Shown: positions 35,404-44,871, numbered from the stretch's first letter. The stretch is DNA of 64,000 bases from an uncultured Ignavibacteriota bacterium (GCA_903900335.1 CAIUMP010000061.1:62001-126000), one strand, 5' to 3'. Notes: generated by a model not told the origin, from the sequence alone. Translations and numbers: made by a program.

Positions 35404-37005
35404 ATGAATACCCGAATCATCGCATTAGTGTGTCTTCTATTTGCACCTGCGCAATCTGCGCTTGCGCAACTCACCGGACCAGCAGAGGGGGGGACTGCAA
35501 CCCTCTCAGTGATTCCCACGAACGTCCATCTGTCGTCGTCACATCCTGCAATTCTCGATCCCATTCGTGCTTTGCAACCTGTTGCAAGCATAAGTTCACT
35601 TACACTCGCGGACACAGGCAAAGCTCCGGATTCTTCGCGAGCAAAAGTACCCGATTCTTCCCGCTACAACATGTATGGGCTTCTCCGCAACGATGATCCT
35701 GTTTACACCCCCCGCTCACCATGGTACATCCCGGCGATAAAGGTTGTCGGTTCAAACCTCTTCACTTTTGCTGTTGACAAATTTCTATTGAACTCAGATT
35801 TTTCGGTCATCGGACTAAACTCCTGGGCCTATAATATTAAGAACGGATGGGAATGGGACCAGGACCGGTTCGGAATGAACTTCTTCTTCCACCCATACAC
35901 AGGTGCGGCGTATTTCAATGCCGCCAGATCAACAGGCTACACGTTCTGGGAGTCTATACCGTTTGCCGCCGGGGGAAGTCTGATGTGGGAATATTTTGGA
36001 GAGAACACTCGTCCATCCTATAGTGACTTGATGGAAACGACTATCGCCGGCACGTTCGGCGGCGAGATTCTATATCGCTTAAGCTCTCAATTACTGGATG
36101 ACCGCACGAGCGGTGCGGAGCGATTCTTCCGCGAAGCAGGCTCGGCGATCATTGCTCCGACACGATTTCTCACACGCCTCATACAGGGGGCACTATGGCG
36201 CGACGTGCCAATGCAGATCTACGAGAAGGAGCCGCTCAACGTTACACTCTATGCGGGCACCCAATTGGTCAACGATGGTGCAAAGCTGCTCACGGGCCAC
36301 GCCAACCTCATGGCGAATCTCCAACTCGATTATGGCAACCCATTCGAGAACATTGACCGTAAACCATTTGATTTCTTTCGTCTGCGTGCCGATCTTAGCT
36401 TCGCGGCGGGCAGGAAGATCATTGATAACGTGACCGGCTACGGCATTCTCTATGGTGTCAACGCTCCCGGTAAGGAAGTCTCGACGCTCGTCGGAGCATT
36501 TCAATACTATGACTTCTGGGACAACAGTACATTCGAGCTTGGAACGCTCGGCGTCGGCGTCGGCGTCATAAATAAGTACCCATTCCTAAAGACGCTTAAT
36601 CTCTATACGGCACTCCACGTGGCGGTCGTGCCCATTGCAGGTAACAGCTCGATCTATGGTCCGAATGATACGTCGCAAGTGCGAGACTACAACTATGGCG
36701 GTGGACTCGAAGGAAAATTCGAAACGACACTCACCCTTGGGAATGTCGCTACCGCAAGACTCATCGCTTATTGTTTTTGGGTGCATACCTATGTCGGCCT
36801 TCCTGGCAATAACTTCATCACGATGCTGACTCCGAGGGTAACCTTTGCGATCTACGATCAGCTCAGCCTCGGATTCGAACAGATGATCTACTTCGGCGAC
36901 CGTTACCTACGTGATTTGGGAGCCATACACACCGTTCGCACAGAGCAAAAGCTGTTCCTGATGCTTTACATGGAAGACCCTCAACGATCCGGCCACTATA
37001 ATTGA
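35404..37005 (+). CDS. DUF3943 outer-membrane protein
   Basis: The 533-aa protein has a signal peptide (IIALVCLLFAPAQSALAQ). The region FTFAVDKFLLNSDFSVIGLNS, NGWEWDQDRFGMNFFFHPYTG, FNAARSTGYTFWESIPFAAGG and SLMWEYFGENTRPSYSDLM is the DUF3943 signature. Alternating-strand C-terminal segments, ending in an aromatic-flanked QKLFLMLYMEDP segment, suggest a beta-barrel. Such proteins occur in Bacteroidota envelopes with unknown function. It lies upstream of a small exported basic protein and a PAP2 phosphatase. Confidence 0.8.
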   Translation: MNTRIIALVCLLFAPAQSALAQLTGPAEGGTATLSVIPTNVHLSSSHPAILDPIRALQPVASISSLTLADTGKAPDSSRAKVPDSSRYNMYGLLRNDDPVYTPRSPWYIPAIKVVGSNLFTFAVDKFLLNSDFSVIGLNSWAYNIKNGWEWDQDRFGMNFFFHPYTGAAYFNAARSTGYTFWESIPFAAGGSLMWEYFGENTRPSYSDLMETTIAGTFGGEILYRLSSQLLDDRTSGAERFFREAGSAIIAPTRFLTRLIQGALWRDVPMQIYEKEPLNVTLYAGTQLVNDGAKLLTGHANLMANLQLDYGNPFENIDRKPFDFFRLRADLSFAAGRKIIDNVTGYGILYGVNAPGKEVSTLVGAFQYYDFWDNSTFELGTLGVGVGVINKYPFLKTLNLYTALHVAVVPIAGNSSIYGPNDTSQVRDYNYGGGLEGKFETTLTLGNVATARLIAYCFWVHTYVGLPGNNFITMLTPRVTFAIYDQLSLGFEQMIYFGDRYLRDLGAIHTVRTEQKLFLMLYMEDPQRSGHYN

Positions 37006-37073
37006 TTTGGCCTCAACCGTATGATGATCCCTCGAACGCAGCACCATTTTTTACGATCAACATCCATTACATA

Positions 37074-37337
37074 ATGAAAAGAACACTACAGTACTTACTC
37101 GGCATCGTATTGGTTCTATCGATTGCCCCGCTTCAGGGAATGAGCCAAACACCAGATGACAAAGCAGACAAGGTCGAACGTGCACATCGCAAGCACGTTG
37201 TCAAGAAAGCAGCAGCGGACACGAAGACTGGTGTGAAGAAGGCCTATCACAAGGTTGTGAACGCTCCGGGAAAAGCGATCCACAAAGCAAAAGTCAAACA
37301 CGCGGCCCACGAAAAGGCAGAAGGTGAAACGAAGTAG
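37074..37337 (+). CDS. Small exported Lys/His/Ala-rich basic protein
   Basis: The protein has 87 residues from the ATG at 37074, with a signal peptide ending near QGMSQ. The mature 60 residues are highly charged and Lys-rich (KADKVERAHRKHVVKKAAAD, KVKHAAHEKAEGETK), and probably extended or helical. Such histone- or colicin-like basic tails may bind anionic envelope polymers; this is speculative. It is followed by a perfect-hairpin terminator. Confidence 0.6.
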   Translation: MKRTLQYLLGIVLVLSIAPLQGMSQTPDDKADKVERAHRKHVVKKAAADTKTGVKKAYHKVVNAPGKAIHKAKVKHAAHEKAEGETK

Positions 37338-37381
37338 CCAGCCACCCGCAGGGCACCACCAGGGACCAGCACTTTGCACAG

Positions 37382-37416
37382 AAAGAGAGCGATTGCAATG
37401 CAATCGCTCTCTTTTT
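37382..37416 (+). terminator. Intrinsic terminator behind the small basic protein
   Basis: A perfect 15-bp stem AAAGAGAGCGATTGC / GCAATCGCTCTCTTT with loop AAT is followed by further T residues (to 37416). Confidence 0.92.
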
Positions 37417-37467
37417 GCACAGGAACGGAATGGAGCCCCATATTGTGAAGCTCATTTGCAAATTCGG

Positions 37468-38331
37468 ATGACCCGCGCCCTTTTTCTTCTGCTGCTCCTT
37501 CTATCCTCCTCGCAGAGGATCCTTGCTCATCAGTCGATTGATTCGAGTTCACATCGAATCGACTCCGCCGCGACTCGTCCTATCGCTGGCTCATCGAGAG
37601 TCGGTACCATCTGGCAAGACCTCAAGGAGTCGGCATTCGTGGGTGGTAAGTACGTTCAGCAACCATTTCACTGGGATTCGCGTGAGTGGGCTATCATCGC
37701 CACTGGCGTTGGTATTACGGCCGTCGTTGAACTTGCGGACGACCAGATGGTACGCGACTTTATGCAGCATAATCAAGGCAGCTTTGGGGACAAGCTTGCT
37801 TGGTTTGGGAATAACTTTTATGGCAACGGCATGGCAACTGTGCTTGCCGGAGGTTCGCTATACGCTATCGGACTTGAAACAGACAACAATAAGCTTCGCC
37901 TGATGGGGCGGCATGTATTTCAGTCCTTTCTCTACGCAGGACTCACTACGACCGCAATCAAATTCATTGCAGGACGTAACCGGCCGTATTTAAATCAAGG
38001 CACGTTCGACTACCGCGGATTTTCCATCGACAACGCATGGAACTCGATGCCATCCGGACATGTGACAGTAGCCACAGCCTTGAGTGAAACGCTCGCCGCC
38101 GATATAGACAACCCGTGGGCATCCGCTGCGCTGTACACATTCGCAGGGGCCACGGTCTTTTCTCGACTCTACTCCGACGAGCACTGGCTGAGCGATACAT
38201 TCCTCGCAAGCGTCATAGGCACGGCTACGGGCTATTGGGTTGCGCATCAGGACGAACACTACGAAGCGAAGCAGACGGGGCTGCTTATAGTACCGGGCCC
38301 GACCAACCTCACGTTTCTGTGGTCGTTCTGA
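37468..38331 (+). CDS. PAP2-family phosphatase, exported
   Basis: The protein has 287 residues from the ATG at 37468, with an N-terminal signal sequence (ALFLLLLLLSSSQRILA). It shows the three PAP2 motifs: KFIAGRNRP (KxxxxxxRP), WNSMPSGH (PSGH) and SRLYSDEHWLSDT (SRxxxxxHxxxD). It likely removes phosphate from lipid phosphates such as undecaprenyl diphosphate or phosphatidate in the envelope. It is convergent with, and only 17 bp from, a second PAP2 gene. Confidence 0.85.
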   Translation: MTRALFLLLLLLSSSQRILAHQSIDSSSHRIDSAATRPIAGSSRVGTIWQDLKESAFVGGKYVQQPFHWDSREWAIIATGVGITAVVELADDQMVRDFMQHNQGSFGDKLAWFGNNFYGNGMATVLAGGSLYAIGLETDNNKLRLMGRHVFQSFLYAGLTTTAIKFIAGRNRPYLNQGTFDYRGFSIDNAWNSMPSGHVTVATALSETLAADIDNPWASAALYTFAGATVFSRLYSDEHWLSDTFLASVIGTATGYWVAHQDEHYEAKQTGLLIVPGPTNLTFLWSF

Positions 38332-38348
38332 TTCTCCCTGTCCGATGG

Positions 38349-39161
38349 CTAATTGATCGGGATGGTGATGGTGAGCGGGAATACAGATGATAGCTGGAAG
38401 CTCGACTGTTGAAGTGCCCCCTGATCTGCTGCCTTTGTCTCACCTCGTTCGTGCAGATCAACAGCCCATTTTGCAATGAAGTATCCCACAAAGGCTCCGG
38501 CAAATACGTCGGAAGTCCAATGGTAATTCTGACCAACGCGGGCTGCCGCAGTGTAGATCGCTGGTGCGTACGCTAATATCTTTCCCCACATTGGCTCGAT
38601 ATTCCGCGAGAGCACTGTTGAAAGAATGAATGCGACGGTCGTGTGCCCACTTGGGAACGAGTGATAATCGTCACCGAAACTGAAGAGCTTGAATGGTGAA
38701 AATGATTGTGCACTGTCCGATACGTTGGGTCGCGATCTTCCAACGATCACTTTTGCGGCAAACACAACCGCAGCTCCGTAAAGAGAGGCCTGGCCAATCT
38801 CATACGCGATCTTTCTGGCCTTCATATCATTCGCTATAAGCGAATACGCGGCGAAGGCACCGAAGAAGATGGGAGGAGAATAGATCTCGCCATACATTCT
38901 GCCCGGTTCCAATGCATTGAAATACTTACCATTGGTTGCGAGCACATCTTTGCGAACGGTGACATCGGCTTGTAGCGCGAACAGCGTACCAACGCCTACC
39001 AGACCGACATTCAGCCAATCCTGAGTCTGCCAGTTAAAAGGTGTCGAAGCAAAAGAGCCCGTCTCGTGCCAGAATTGCGGGAAATCGTACTTTAGTTGTG
39101 CAGAGACAGGCGAGACGGAAATAAACAGGAAGAGCGCAGGGAGCAGGAATGTTCGACGCAT
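38349..39161 (-). CDS. PAP2-family phosphatase, exported
   Basis: The protein has 270 residues from the ATG at 39161, with signal sequence LLPALFLFISVSPVSAQ. PAP2 motifs are KVIVGRSRP, YHSFPSGHTT and ARVGQNYHWTSDVF (the R-H-D triad; Ser before the Arg is Ala). It is paralogous to the convergent gene at 37468, with similar spacing of motifs (FASTPFNWQTQDWLNVGLVG versus QQPFHWDSREWAIIATGVG). Confidence 0.83.
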   Translation of the reverse strand: MRRTFLLPALFLFISVSPVSAQLKYDFPQFWHETGSFASTPFNWQTQDWLNVGLVGVGTLFALQADVTVRKDVLATNGKYFNALEPGRMYGEIYSPPIFFGAFAAYSLIANDMKARKIAYEIGQASLYGAAVVFAAKVIVGRSRPNVSDSAQSFSPFKLFSFGDDYHSFPSGHTTVAFILSTVLSRNIEPMWGKILAYAPAIYTAAARVGQNYHWTSDVFAGAFVGYFIAKWAVDLHERGETKAADQGALQQSSFQLSSVFPLTITIPIN

Positions 39162-39246
39162 GATGTTTGGTGTTATTACTGAGACTGAGTTTGGCATTGG
39201 GGCAACAAACGTGCCATGCCAAACCCCGTCCGCACCACACACCATG

Positions 39247-40122
39247 CTATGTGGCGATCAATCCTCTTAATAGCTTAAGATTGACGTAATCCTCGGTCAT
39301 CTCCTCATCTTTGGGAGTTTCGAGGATCTTCGGGATATTCTTGAATCGCTTGTCATTCATCAGCAAGCGAAAGGCTTCTATTCCGATCTCACCTTCACCA
39401 ATTTGCTCATGTCGATCCACGCGGCTCGCGAGTCCTTTCTTCGAATCGTTGGTGTGAACACAGACGAGTTTGTCAAAGCCAATCCGCTTTTCAAATTCCT
39501 TGAATGTCGTGTCCCATGTTTCGGCGGTGCGGATGTCATACCCAGCCGCAAACATGTGGCATGTATCGAGGCACACTGACACGCGCTCGGGTTGCGTGAC
39601 TTTGTTGATGATCTCCTCGAGATGTTCGAAGCGGCATCCGATCGATGCTCCCTGGCCTGCTGTGATTTCGATCACCGGCTTGGTTGCGAACCCCTCCGAT
39701 CGCTCATGCACCCAGTCGAGTCCCTTCACCACATTCGCAACGCCCTCCTCTTCGCCAATACCAACGTGCGAACCCGGATGAAAGACAAGATACTCGATAC
39801 CAAGTTGATCGGCCCGCTCCAACTCTTTCAAAAAGCTATTGCGCGATTTCTCCTCTGTTTCTGGATTTGATGAGGCGAGATTCAGAAGGTAGCACGCATG
39901 AGCCACAAGCGGCCCAGATCTCTTCCAAAGTTTTCGCCGCTCCGTGAACTCCGCGATCTCTTCAACAGTCAACTTCTTCGGCGCAAACCACTGCCGGTTG
40001 CTTTTGACGAATAGTTGGAAGGTATTGATACCAAGCTTATCTGCGCGATCGAACGCCGTCGAGAGACCACCGGTGGTGGAGACGTGCGCACCGAGGAGTG
40101 GTTCGTGAGTTTGCTTTGCCAT
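39247..40122 (-). CDS. nfo: Endonuclease IV
   Basis: The protein has 291 residues from the ATG at 40122 (MAKQTHEPLLGAHVST). It is an AP endonuclease of base excision repair. Metal-binding and family words are LLGAHVSTTGGL, LGINTFQLFVKSNRQW, VAHACYLLNLAS, YLVFHPGSH, VIEITAGQG, VSVCLDTCHMFAAGYDIRT, CVHTNDSKKGLASRVDRHEQIGEG and KILETPKDEE. A terminator of the upstream cyclophilin gene lies just before the start, so nfo must have its own promoter inside or after it. Confidence 0.94.
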   Translation of the reverse strand: MAKQTHEPLLGAHVSTTGGLSTAFDRADKLGINTFQLFVKSNRQWFAPKKLTVEEIAEFTERRKLWKRSGPLVAHACYLLNLASSNPETEEKSRNSFLKELERADQLGIEYLVFHPGSHVGIGEEEGVANVVKGLDWVHERSEGFATKPVIEITAGQGASIGCRFEHLEEIINKVTQPERVSVCLDTCHMFAAGYDIRTAETWDTTFKEFEKRIGFDKLVCVHTNDSKKGLASRVDRHEQIGEGEIGIEAFRLLMNDKRFKNIPKILETPKDEEMTEDYVNLKLLRGLIAT

Positions 40123-40123
40123 A

Positions 40124-40159
40124 TAAAAGAATGGCCGCAATCCAGAGGAGTGCGGCCAT
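40124..40159 (-). terminator. Terminator between the cyclophilin gene and nfo
   Basis: On the minus strand: stem ATGGCCGCA, loop CTCCTCTGGAT, stem TGCGGCCAT, then TCTTTTAT. It lies 21 bp past the stop of the cyclophilin gene at 40181. Confidence 0.75.
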
Positions 40160-40180
40160 AATAGGATCGATTAGAAAGAA

Positions 40181-40825
40181 TTATTCGCCTTCGACCGTCA
40201 TCTTGATGATCTGTGCGGCCTTGCCCGGATTATCGCCCTGAAGCTTCGGCAGGTTTACGATCTTGTCAACAACTTCGATGCCGTCGGTGACTTGACCCCA
40301 AACGGTGTAGTTCTTGTCAAGGAAGCCCGCGTCTCCATGACAGATGAAGAACTGACTGGTTGCGGAGTTCGGATCGTTCGTGCGCGCCATGGAGCAGATA
40401 CCACGTGCGTGGTGAATGTCGTTAAACTCCGCCTTGAGTGGGGTGCCTGTGCCGCCCATACCATCATTTGAAAGATCGTCATCCTTCGAGTTCGGATCAC
40501 CGCCCTGGATCATAAAGCCAGGAATGACGCGGTGGAACGTGGTGCCATCATAGACGTGCGTCTTGGTTAACTTGATGATCTGTGCAACGTGATTCGGAGC
40601 GACCTTTTCGAAAAGCTGAACCTTGATCGTACCTTGCTTTGTGACGATAACCAGATGGCGTTTTGGATGGGCAGTCGCTTTATCAAGTGCGGTTCCGGAA
40701 ACCGGTGGCTTGTAGTCGGAGGCTGGTTCCATGGAGGTATTCGCGTGAGTTAGGTTTGGGGTAAATGCTGCCGCAAACCAGACGAGGAGTGCAGCGAGCG
40801 CTGTCGAAAATTTGAATGTCTTCAT
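40181..40825 (-). CDS. Exported cyclophilin-type peptidyl-prolyl isomerase
   Basis: The 214-aa protein has a signal peptide (FSTALAALLVWFAAAFTPN). The cyclophilin domain shows the catalytic segment TTFHRVIPGFMIQGGDP (Arg, Phe, Met, Gln of the active site), FNDIHHARGICSMARTNDPN, SATSQFFICHGDAGFLD (Gln-Phe-Phe) and YTVWGQVTDGIEVVDKI. It folds proteins in the periplasm. It is tandem with a divergent paralog at 40937. Confidence 0.93.
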   Translation of the reverse strand: MKTFKFSTALAALLVWFAAAFTPNLTHANTSMEPASDYKPPVSGTALDKATAHPKRHLVIVTKQGTIKVQLFEKVAPNHVAQIIKLTKTHVYDGTTFHRVIPGFMIQGGDPNSKDDDLSNDGMGGTGTPLKAEFNDIHHARGICSMARTNDPNSATSQFFICHGDAGFLDKNYTVWGQVTDGIEVVDKIVNLPKLQGDNPGKAAQIIKMTVEGE

Positions 40826-40936
40826 CAATTGAACAGAAAACGGTTAAGAGAATGTCCCACAGATGGGATTTTGAATAACAATGACATTAGATAGGCCCAG
40901 CAGGGGTTTTCAGTTCCCTGAAAGGACATTCACGGA

Positions 40937-41608
40937 TCACTTGTTCTCGATGTACATCCTCAGCACTTGCGATTCAATGCCGGGATTCACACCCTGATCC
41001 TGAACTTCTTTCGGCGTGCGTTTCGAGAGATCCTTTAGGCTGACGATCCTATCAACTACATCAATTCCTTCGGTCACTTGTCCCCATGCGGTGTACTGCC
41101 GGTCGAGGAACAGCGAATTGTACGAGACGATGAAGAATCCCGTTGAAGCAGAATTGGTGTCATTCGTGCGAGCCATTGAGCAGATACCGCGCACGTGATG
41201 CACTTCATTGAACTCTGGCTTGAGCCTCGGCTCCGGGTTCGGTCCGTTGAGGTCGAACGGATCCTTCTTCGTGCTTGGCTCGCCGCCTTGTATCATGAAC
41301 CAGGGAATGACCCGATGAAACGTGGTGCCATCATAAAATCCGCTCTTTGCAAGCCGCACAATTTGCGCGACATGGTTTGGCGCGAGCTTGTCGAATAATT
41401 GGCATTTTATCGTCCCTTGCCGTGTCACCATCACAAGCCGCATTTCTGGATGCGAGCTGTAGTGAGACAGCTTTTCACCGTAAATAGGCGGTACGTAACC
41501 GTTGGGCGGGTCAGGCGAGTTTTGCGCCTGCGCAAACCCGGTCCCTAACAAGCCAATGAGAGCGGGTATGAGTGCCAAAAGTCTAAAAAAGCGAATCTGG
41601 GTTATCAT
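40937..41608 (-). CDS. Exported cyclophilin-type peptidyl-prolyl isomerase, divergent paralog
   Basis: The 223-aa protein has a signal peptide (LLALIPALIGLLGTGFAQAQ). The cyclophilin core is TTFHRVIPWFMIQGGEP, FNEVHHVRGICSMARTNDTN and YTAWGQVTEGIDVVDRI, but the active-site Gln of SQFF is replaced (NSASTGFFIV), and Gly in VIPGF is Trp. The catalytic Arg and the FMIQ part remain, so it may be active with altered peptide specificity. It probably arose by duplication of the neighbour at 40181; the gap is 111 bp. Confidence 0.9.
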   Translation of the reverse strand: MITQIRFFRLLALIPALIGLLGTGFAQAQNSPDPPNGYVPPIYGEKLSHYSSHPEMRLVMVTRQGTIKCQLFDKLAPNHVAQIVRLAKSGFYDGTTFHRVIPWFMIQGGEPSTKKDPFDLNGPNPEPRLKPEFNEVHHVRGICSMARTNDTNSASTGFFIVSYNSLFLDRQYTAWGQVTEGIDVVDRIVSLKDLSKRTPKEVQDQGVNPGIESQVLRMYIENK

Positions 41609-41871
41609 CTGGGAAGTCAGGATCTGTCGTTAAAAGCTCGTTCGTTCTTGCAGAATCGGAAATGGCTGCTACAGAACGAGTGGCCCGCAATTAAGGTGCT
41701 GACAGCATTTCACGCAGCAGAATTCGTAGAATTCCGGCCATCGCACCCTTGGGGTTTTCTAAGTGCAACCGCTTGTTGAGAAAATAGGAACCGACGATGT
41801 GACTATTCCCATTTCACTTCGTTATGTATTCGGATATTAGTTGTCCAACTATCGCTTACCACCTGAAATCT

Positions 41872-43095
41872 ATGAAAATCCAAAGTTTTTCGACGATTCG
41901 CGTTCTTTGTGTACTTGCAATTGCCGCACTGCTCGGAGCCTGCCGACATGATTCTCCCATCCAGCCCCCGGCATCTACGAATGATTGTTGCCACGGCGTG
42001 ATCGGAATTCTCGCGCTTGATTCTGCTGGCAATCACATCAGCGGAGCAGCCGTGACGCTCAATGGGACCACGACCGATGGCACCACCGTCACCCGAGGCC
42101 CCGAGACCACCAATGGCGATGGCGCAACAGCCTTCCGTGAATTGTGCCCGGGTCGCTATGAAATTCATGCCGCGAAGGATGGATATCATACCGCATCCAC
42201 CGTTATCGAGATGACTTGCAACGATACGACGCATGCAACGATGACGCTGTTTGCAGTGCCATCGAACACGACAACAGGTGATTGCCATTCTGGTCGAATC
42301 ACACTGGAAGTGCACGATTCAGCCACGAACGCATTGATCACTGGAGGAACTGCCAACCTGTATCACAACGGGCATCTCGTTTCTTCGAAGGCGATGGGTA
42401 CGACTGCCGTTTGGGAAGGTCTTGATACCGGAGCGTACTCCTTCAGCCTTTCGCACGATGGCTATGCCCCCGTCGAGTTCGCTGTCGAGCCACTATCATG
42501 CAACCAACATCGCTCTGCCGGCCACACCATGGCAGCCCTCCACGATTGCTGCAACGGAGTCGTTGAGCTTAGCATCACTGATGCCTCTACCACGCATCCG
42601 CTCGGTGCTGCTTCGGTAACGATGACCAGAAGTGGTATGACCACTCTCACAGCGACATCCACTGATAATGGCAGCGTCCGTTTTGGTAGCCTCTGCACGG
42701 GCAACTACCGCATGGTTGTTCATCGTGATGGCTACGTGGATACCGTGATCGAGTTTGCCGAGACCTGCAACGCCACCCACGGATACCCTGTGGCGCTCAA
42801 CGCGGTGCACACCGATAACTGCTGCACTGCTATTATGTCTATGCATGTTGAGGACTCCGTCCACCACGATACTGTTCTTGCTGGCGCAACTGTCACTATC
42901 CGCATCGACGGCAATAATGACAACTTACGCACCGGCACTACCACGGACGGCGGCAACTACACGACCGACGGACTGTGTGGCCACACGACCTACATCGTCA
43001 CCATCTCCAAGGACGGATACAACTCCAGGACCTTCCACTGGCAGTTCACCGATTGCCACACCTACACCGAGACGTTCTTGCTAGGCCACCAATAA
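41872..43095 (+). CDS. Lipoprotein with four carboxypeptidase-regulatory-like repeats
   Basis: The protein has 407 residues from the ATG at 41872, with lipobox ALLGAC. The mature chain is built of four repeats of about 85-95 residues, each starting near a Cys-rich word (NDCCHGVIGILAL, GDCHSGRITLEVH, HDCCNGVVELSIT, DNCCTAIMSMHVE). Each continues as a beta-sandwich with a Gly-Tyr turn (RYEIHAAKDGYHTAS, AYSFSLSHDGYAPVE, NYRMVVHRDGYVDTV, YIVTISKDGYNSRT). This is the CarboxypepD_reg/PEGA fold, common in surface proteins. The many Cys suggest disulfides and periplasmic or surface location. Function unknown. Confidence 0.75.
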   Translation: MKIQSFSTIRVLCVLAIAALLGACRHDSPIQPPASTNDCCHGVIGILALDSAGNHISGAAVTLNGTTTDGTTVTRGPETTNGDGATAFRELCPGRYEIHAAKDGYHTASTVIEMTCNDTTHATMTLFAVPSNTTTGDCHSGRITLEVHDSATNALITGGTANLYHNGHLVSSKAMGTTAVWEGLDTGAYSFSLSHDGYAPVEFAVEPLSCNQHRSAGHTMAALHDCCNGVVELSITDASTTHPLGAASVTMTRSGMTTLTATSTDNGSVRFGSLCTGNYRMVVHRDGYVDTVIEFAETCNATHGYPVALNAVHTDNCCTAIMSMHVEDSVHHDTVLAGATVTIRIDGNNDNLRTGTTTDGGNYTTDGLCGHTTYIVTISKDGYNSRTFHWQFTDCHTYTETFLLGHQ

Positions 43096-43569
43096 GCTTT
43101 ATTTTCGAAGCGCGGCGCCTCTTCTGCTTATGCAGAAGAGGCGCTTTTTTTTGCGCACCTCACTCTCGAGCATCCGACAGCCTCTCAACTTCACACAAGT
43201 ACTTGCTATTTGCTGATACCCCCATGTAACTCCCCAGCTAACGCTCGCTGAATTCCAACTCGCCGCTATCCCCTGGGACCGCCCGTACTCAGAAACTGCT
43301 TCGCGCAATACTTGGCACGCTTCTGGATGCATGCTTAACCGAGGACTTCCATTTACGTTGTTCCTTACACGCGAGACCTACTAGAGCAGAATCGACCCGA
43401 GCTTACACCTCTAGTCCCTTCCACTTCCGAATCGTCTTCCTGTCAGCGGATCCGATGAGCAATACCACTGGTACGAGTGTCGTGCCTTTGTGGAGTTGTC
43501 ATAAGGCTCCCAGGTAGTTCTTCGCTTTCACACAGTTTTGACACATCGAGTTTGTACCAACAATCACTT
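43096..43569. other. Intergenic region upstream of the OmpA gene
   Basis: Apart from the terminator at 43115-43152, I find no gene, tRNA or clear motif in these roughly 470 bp. They must hold the promoter for the OmpA-like gene. Confidence 0.5.
43115..43152 (+). terminator. Intrinsic terminator behind the repeat lipoprotein
   Basis: A perfect 13-bp stem GCGCCTCTTCTGC / GCAGAAGAGGCGC with loop TTAT is followed by eight T. Confidence 0.95.
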
Positions 43570-44871
43570 ATGAATTTTATGAAACACATCATCAATCGCA
43601 GCGTCGCGCTGCTCGTTATCGGCCTTATCGGGCTTACAAGCCTGAGCCACACTGCGCACGCTCAGAGCAAAGCAGGCCGCATTTCCTTTGGATTTGACGG
43701 CGGTGGTAACAAATACTATGGTAACTATACCGACAACCAATTTGCCTTCCAGGGTGACGCCTTCATCCGTTGGAATATCCTAGATTGGCTTTCGTTGCAT
43801 GCTGCATATAATGGCGGAGAACTGAAGTATAAAGCAACGACAGACAAGAGCGTTGCAAATGAGAATGCCCTATTCGGGGCTGGAAGCATTGGTAGTGCCG
43901 GCACAGATGGCACAGTCAATCACACCCGTGTCGGTGGCTGGGACCTGATGGCTTCAGTTAACGTATTCCCATCGCAGACATTCGTCCCTTATTTCATCGG
44001 TGGTATCGAGGCGCTCAATTTTGAGCCAAACGATGCGAATGATAAGAATCTAAAGGGCAATGCGATCGCAGCATATTCGAAAAATGTCATGGGCGGCGTC
44101 TTCGGTGTCGGTTTTGAATTGTATATTTCACCTAAGGTAACCTTTAACGGCAAAGTACTCTTACATTTGACCGGTACCGATTGGATCGACGATTACTCCA
44201 CGGGAAATACATCGGCTCCTGGTTCCGGTGGCACCCAGGTTGGCAACTCCACCTACGCTCAGGATGCATTCCTCAACATGGGTGTCGGATTCAGTTATTA
44301 CATCTTCGTGCCCGATGCACCAGAGCCAATTCCTACGGAACCGACGGTGACCGAGCGGACGATCATCACACACGATGTCGTGCATGACGTGGTGCAGAAT
44401 AACGTTTATCACACAGACACTGTCTTTGTGCAGTCCCCAGCGGATACCGTCTATATCTCAAATCCGAAGATCAATACGATCTTCAATTTTCCAGGTACGC
44501 TGTTCATCGTGAACACGGATCAGTTCAACACAACGGAGCCAAACAACATCGGGAACCTGCTCCAGATCAAACGTTTGGTCGACCAATGCCCGGCGCTGCG
44601 CGTGGAGATCCAAGGATACGCTAGCGAAGAAGGCACACCCGAGCACAACATGGAGCTCTCCGAACGCCGCGCCAATCGCATCAAGAGCTGGCTTATGGAG
44701 CAAGGCGTAAGCTCAAATAAGATTGCACGAACGGTCGGATTTGGAGAAACGCACACAGCCGTCGTCGAACGCCATGATGTTTCAGCGAAAGTCCTTGAAG
44801 CCGAGCGCGCTCAGAATAGACGTATCGCGGTCAAGGTCGTCGAAACGTGCAACAATGAATCCACGCGATAA
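43570..44871 (+). CDS. OmpA-like outer-membrane protein with peptidoglycan-binding domain
   Basis: The protein has 433 residues from the ATG at 43570, with signal peptide VALLVIGLIGLTSLSHTAHAQ. An N-terminal beta-barrel-like part (RISFGFDGGGNKYYG to FLNMGVGFSYYIFV) is followed by a Pro-rich linker (PDAPEPIPTEPTVTE). A C-terminal OmpA domain has LLQIKRLVDQCPALRVEIQGYASEEGTPEHNMELSERRAN split by the usual spacing, with the NxxLSxxRAxxV pattern changed to NMELSERRANRIKSWL. The tail GFGETHTAV and AQNRRIAVKV completes the family. The D that binds meso-DAP is not certain because the signature is modified. It links the outer membrane and peptidoglycan. Confidence 0.85.
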   Translation: MNFMKHIINRSVALLVIGLIGLTSLSHTAHAQSKAGRISFGFDGGGNKYYGNYTDNQFAFQGDAFIRWNILDWLSLHAAYNGGELKYKATTDKSVANENALFGAGSIGSAGTDGTVNHTRVGGWDLMASVNVFPSQTFVPYFIGGIEALNFEPNDANDKNLKGNAIAAYSKNVMGGVFGVGFELYISPKVTFNGKVLLHLTGTDWIDDYSTGNTSAPGSGGTQVGNSTYAQDAFLNMGVGFSYYIFVPDAPEPIPTEPTVTERTIITHDVVHDVVQNNVYHTDTVFVQSPADTVYISNPKINTIFNFPGTLFIVNTDQFNTTEPNNIGNLLQIKRLVDQCPALRVEIQGYASEEGTPEHNMELSERRANRIKSWLMEQGVSSNKIARTVGFGETHTAVVERHDVSAKVLEAERAQNRRIAVKVVETCNNESTR

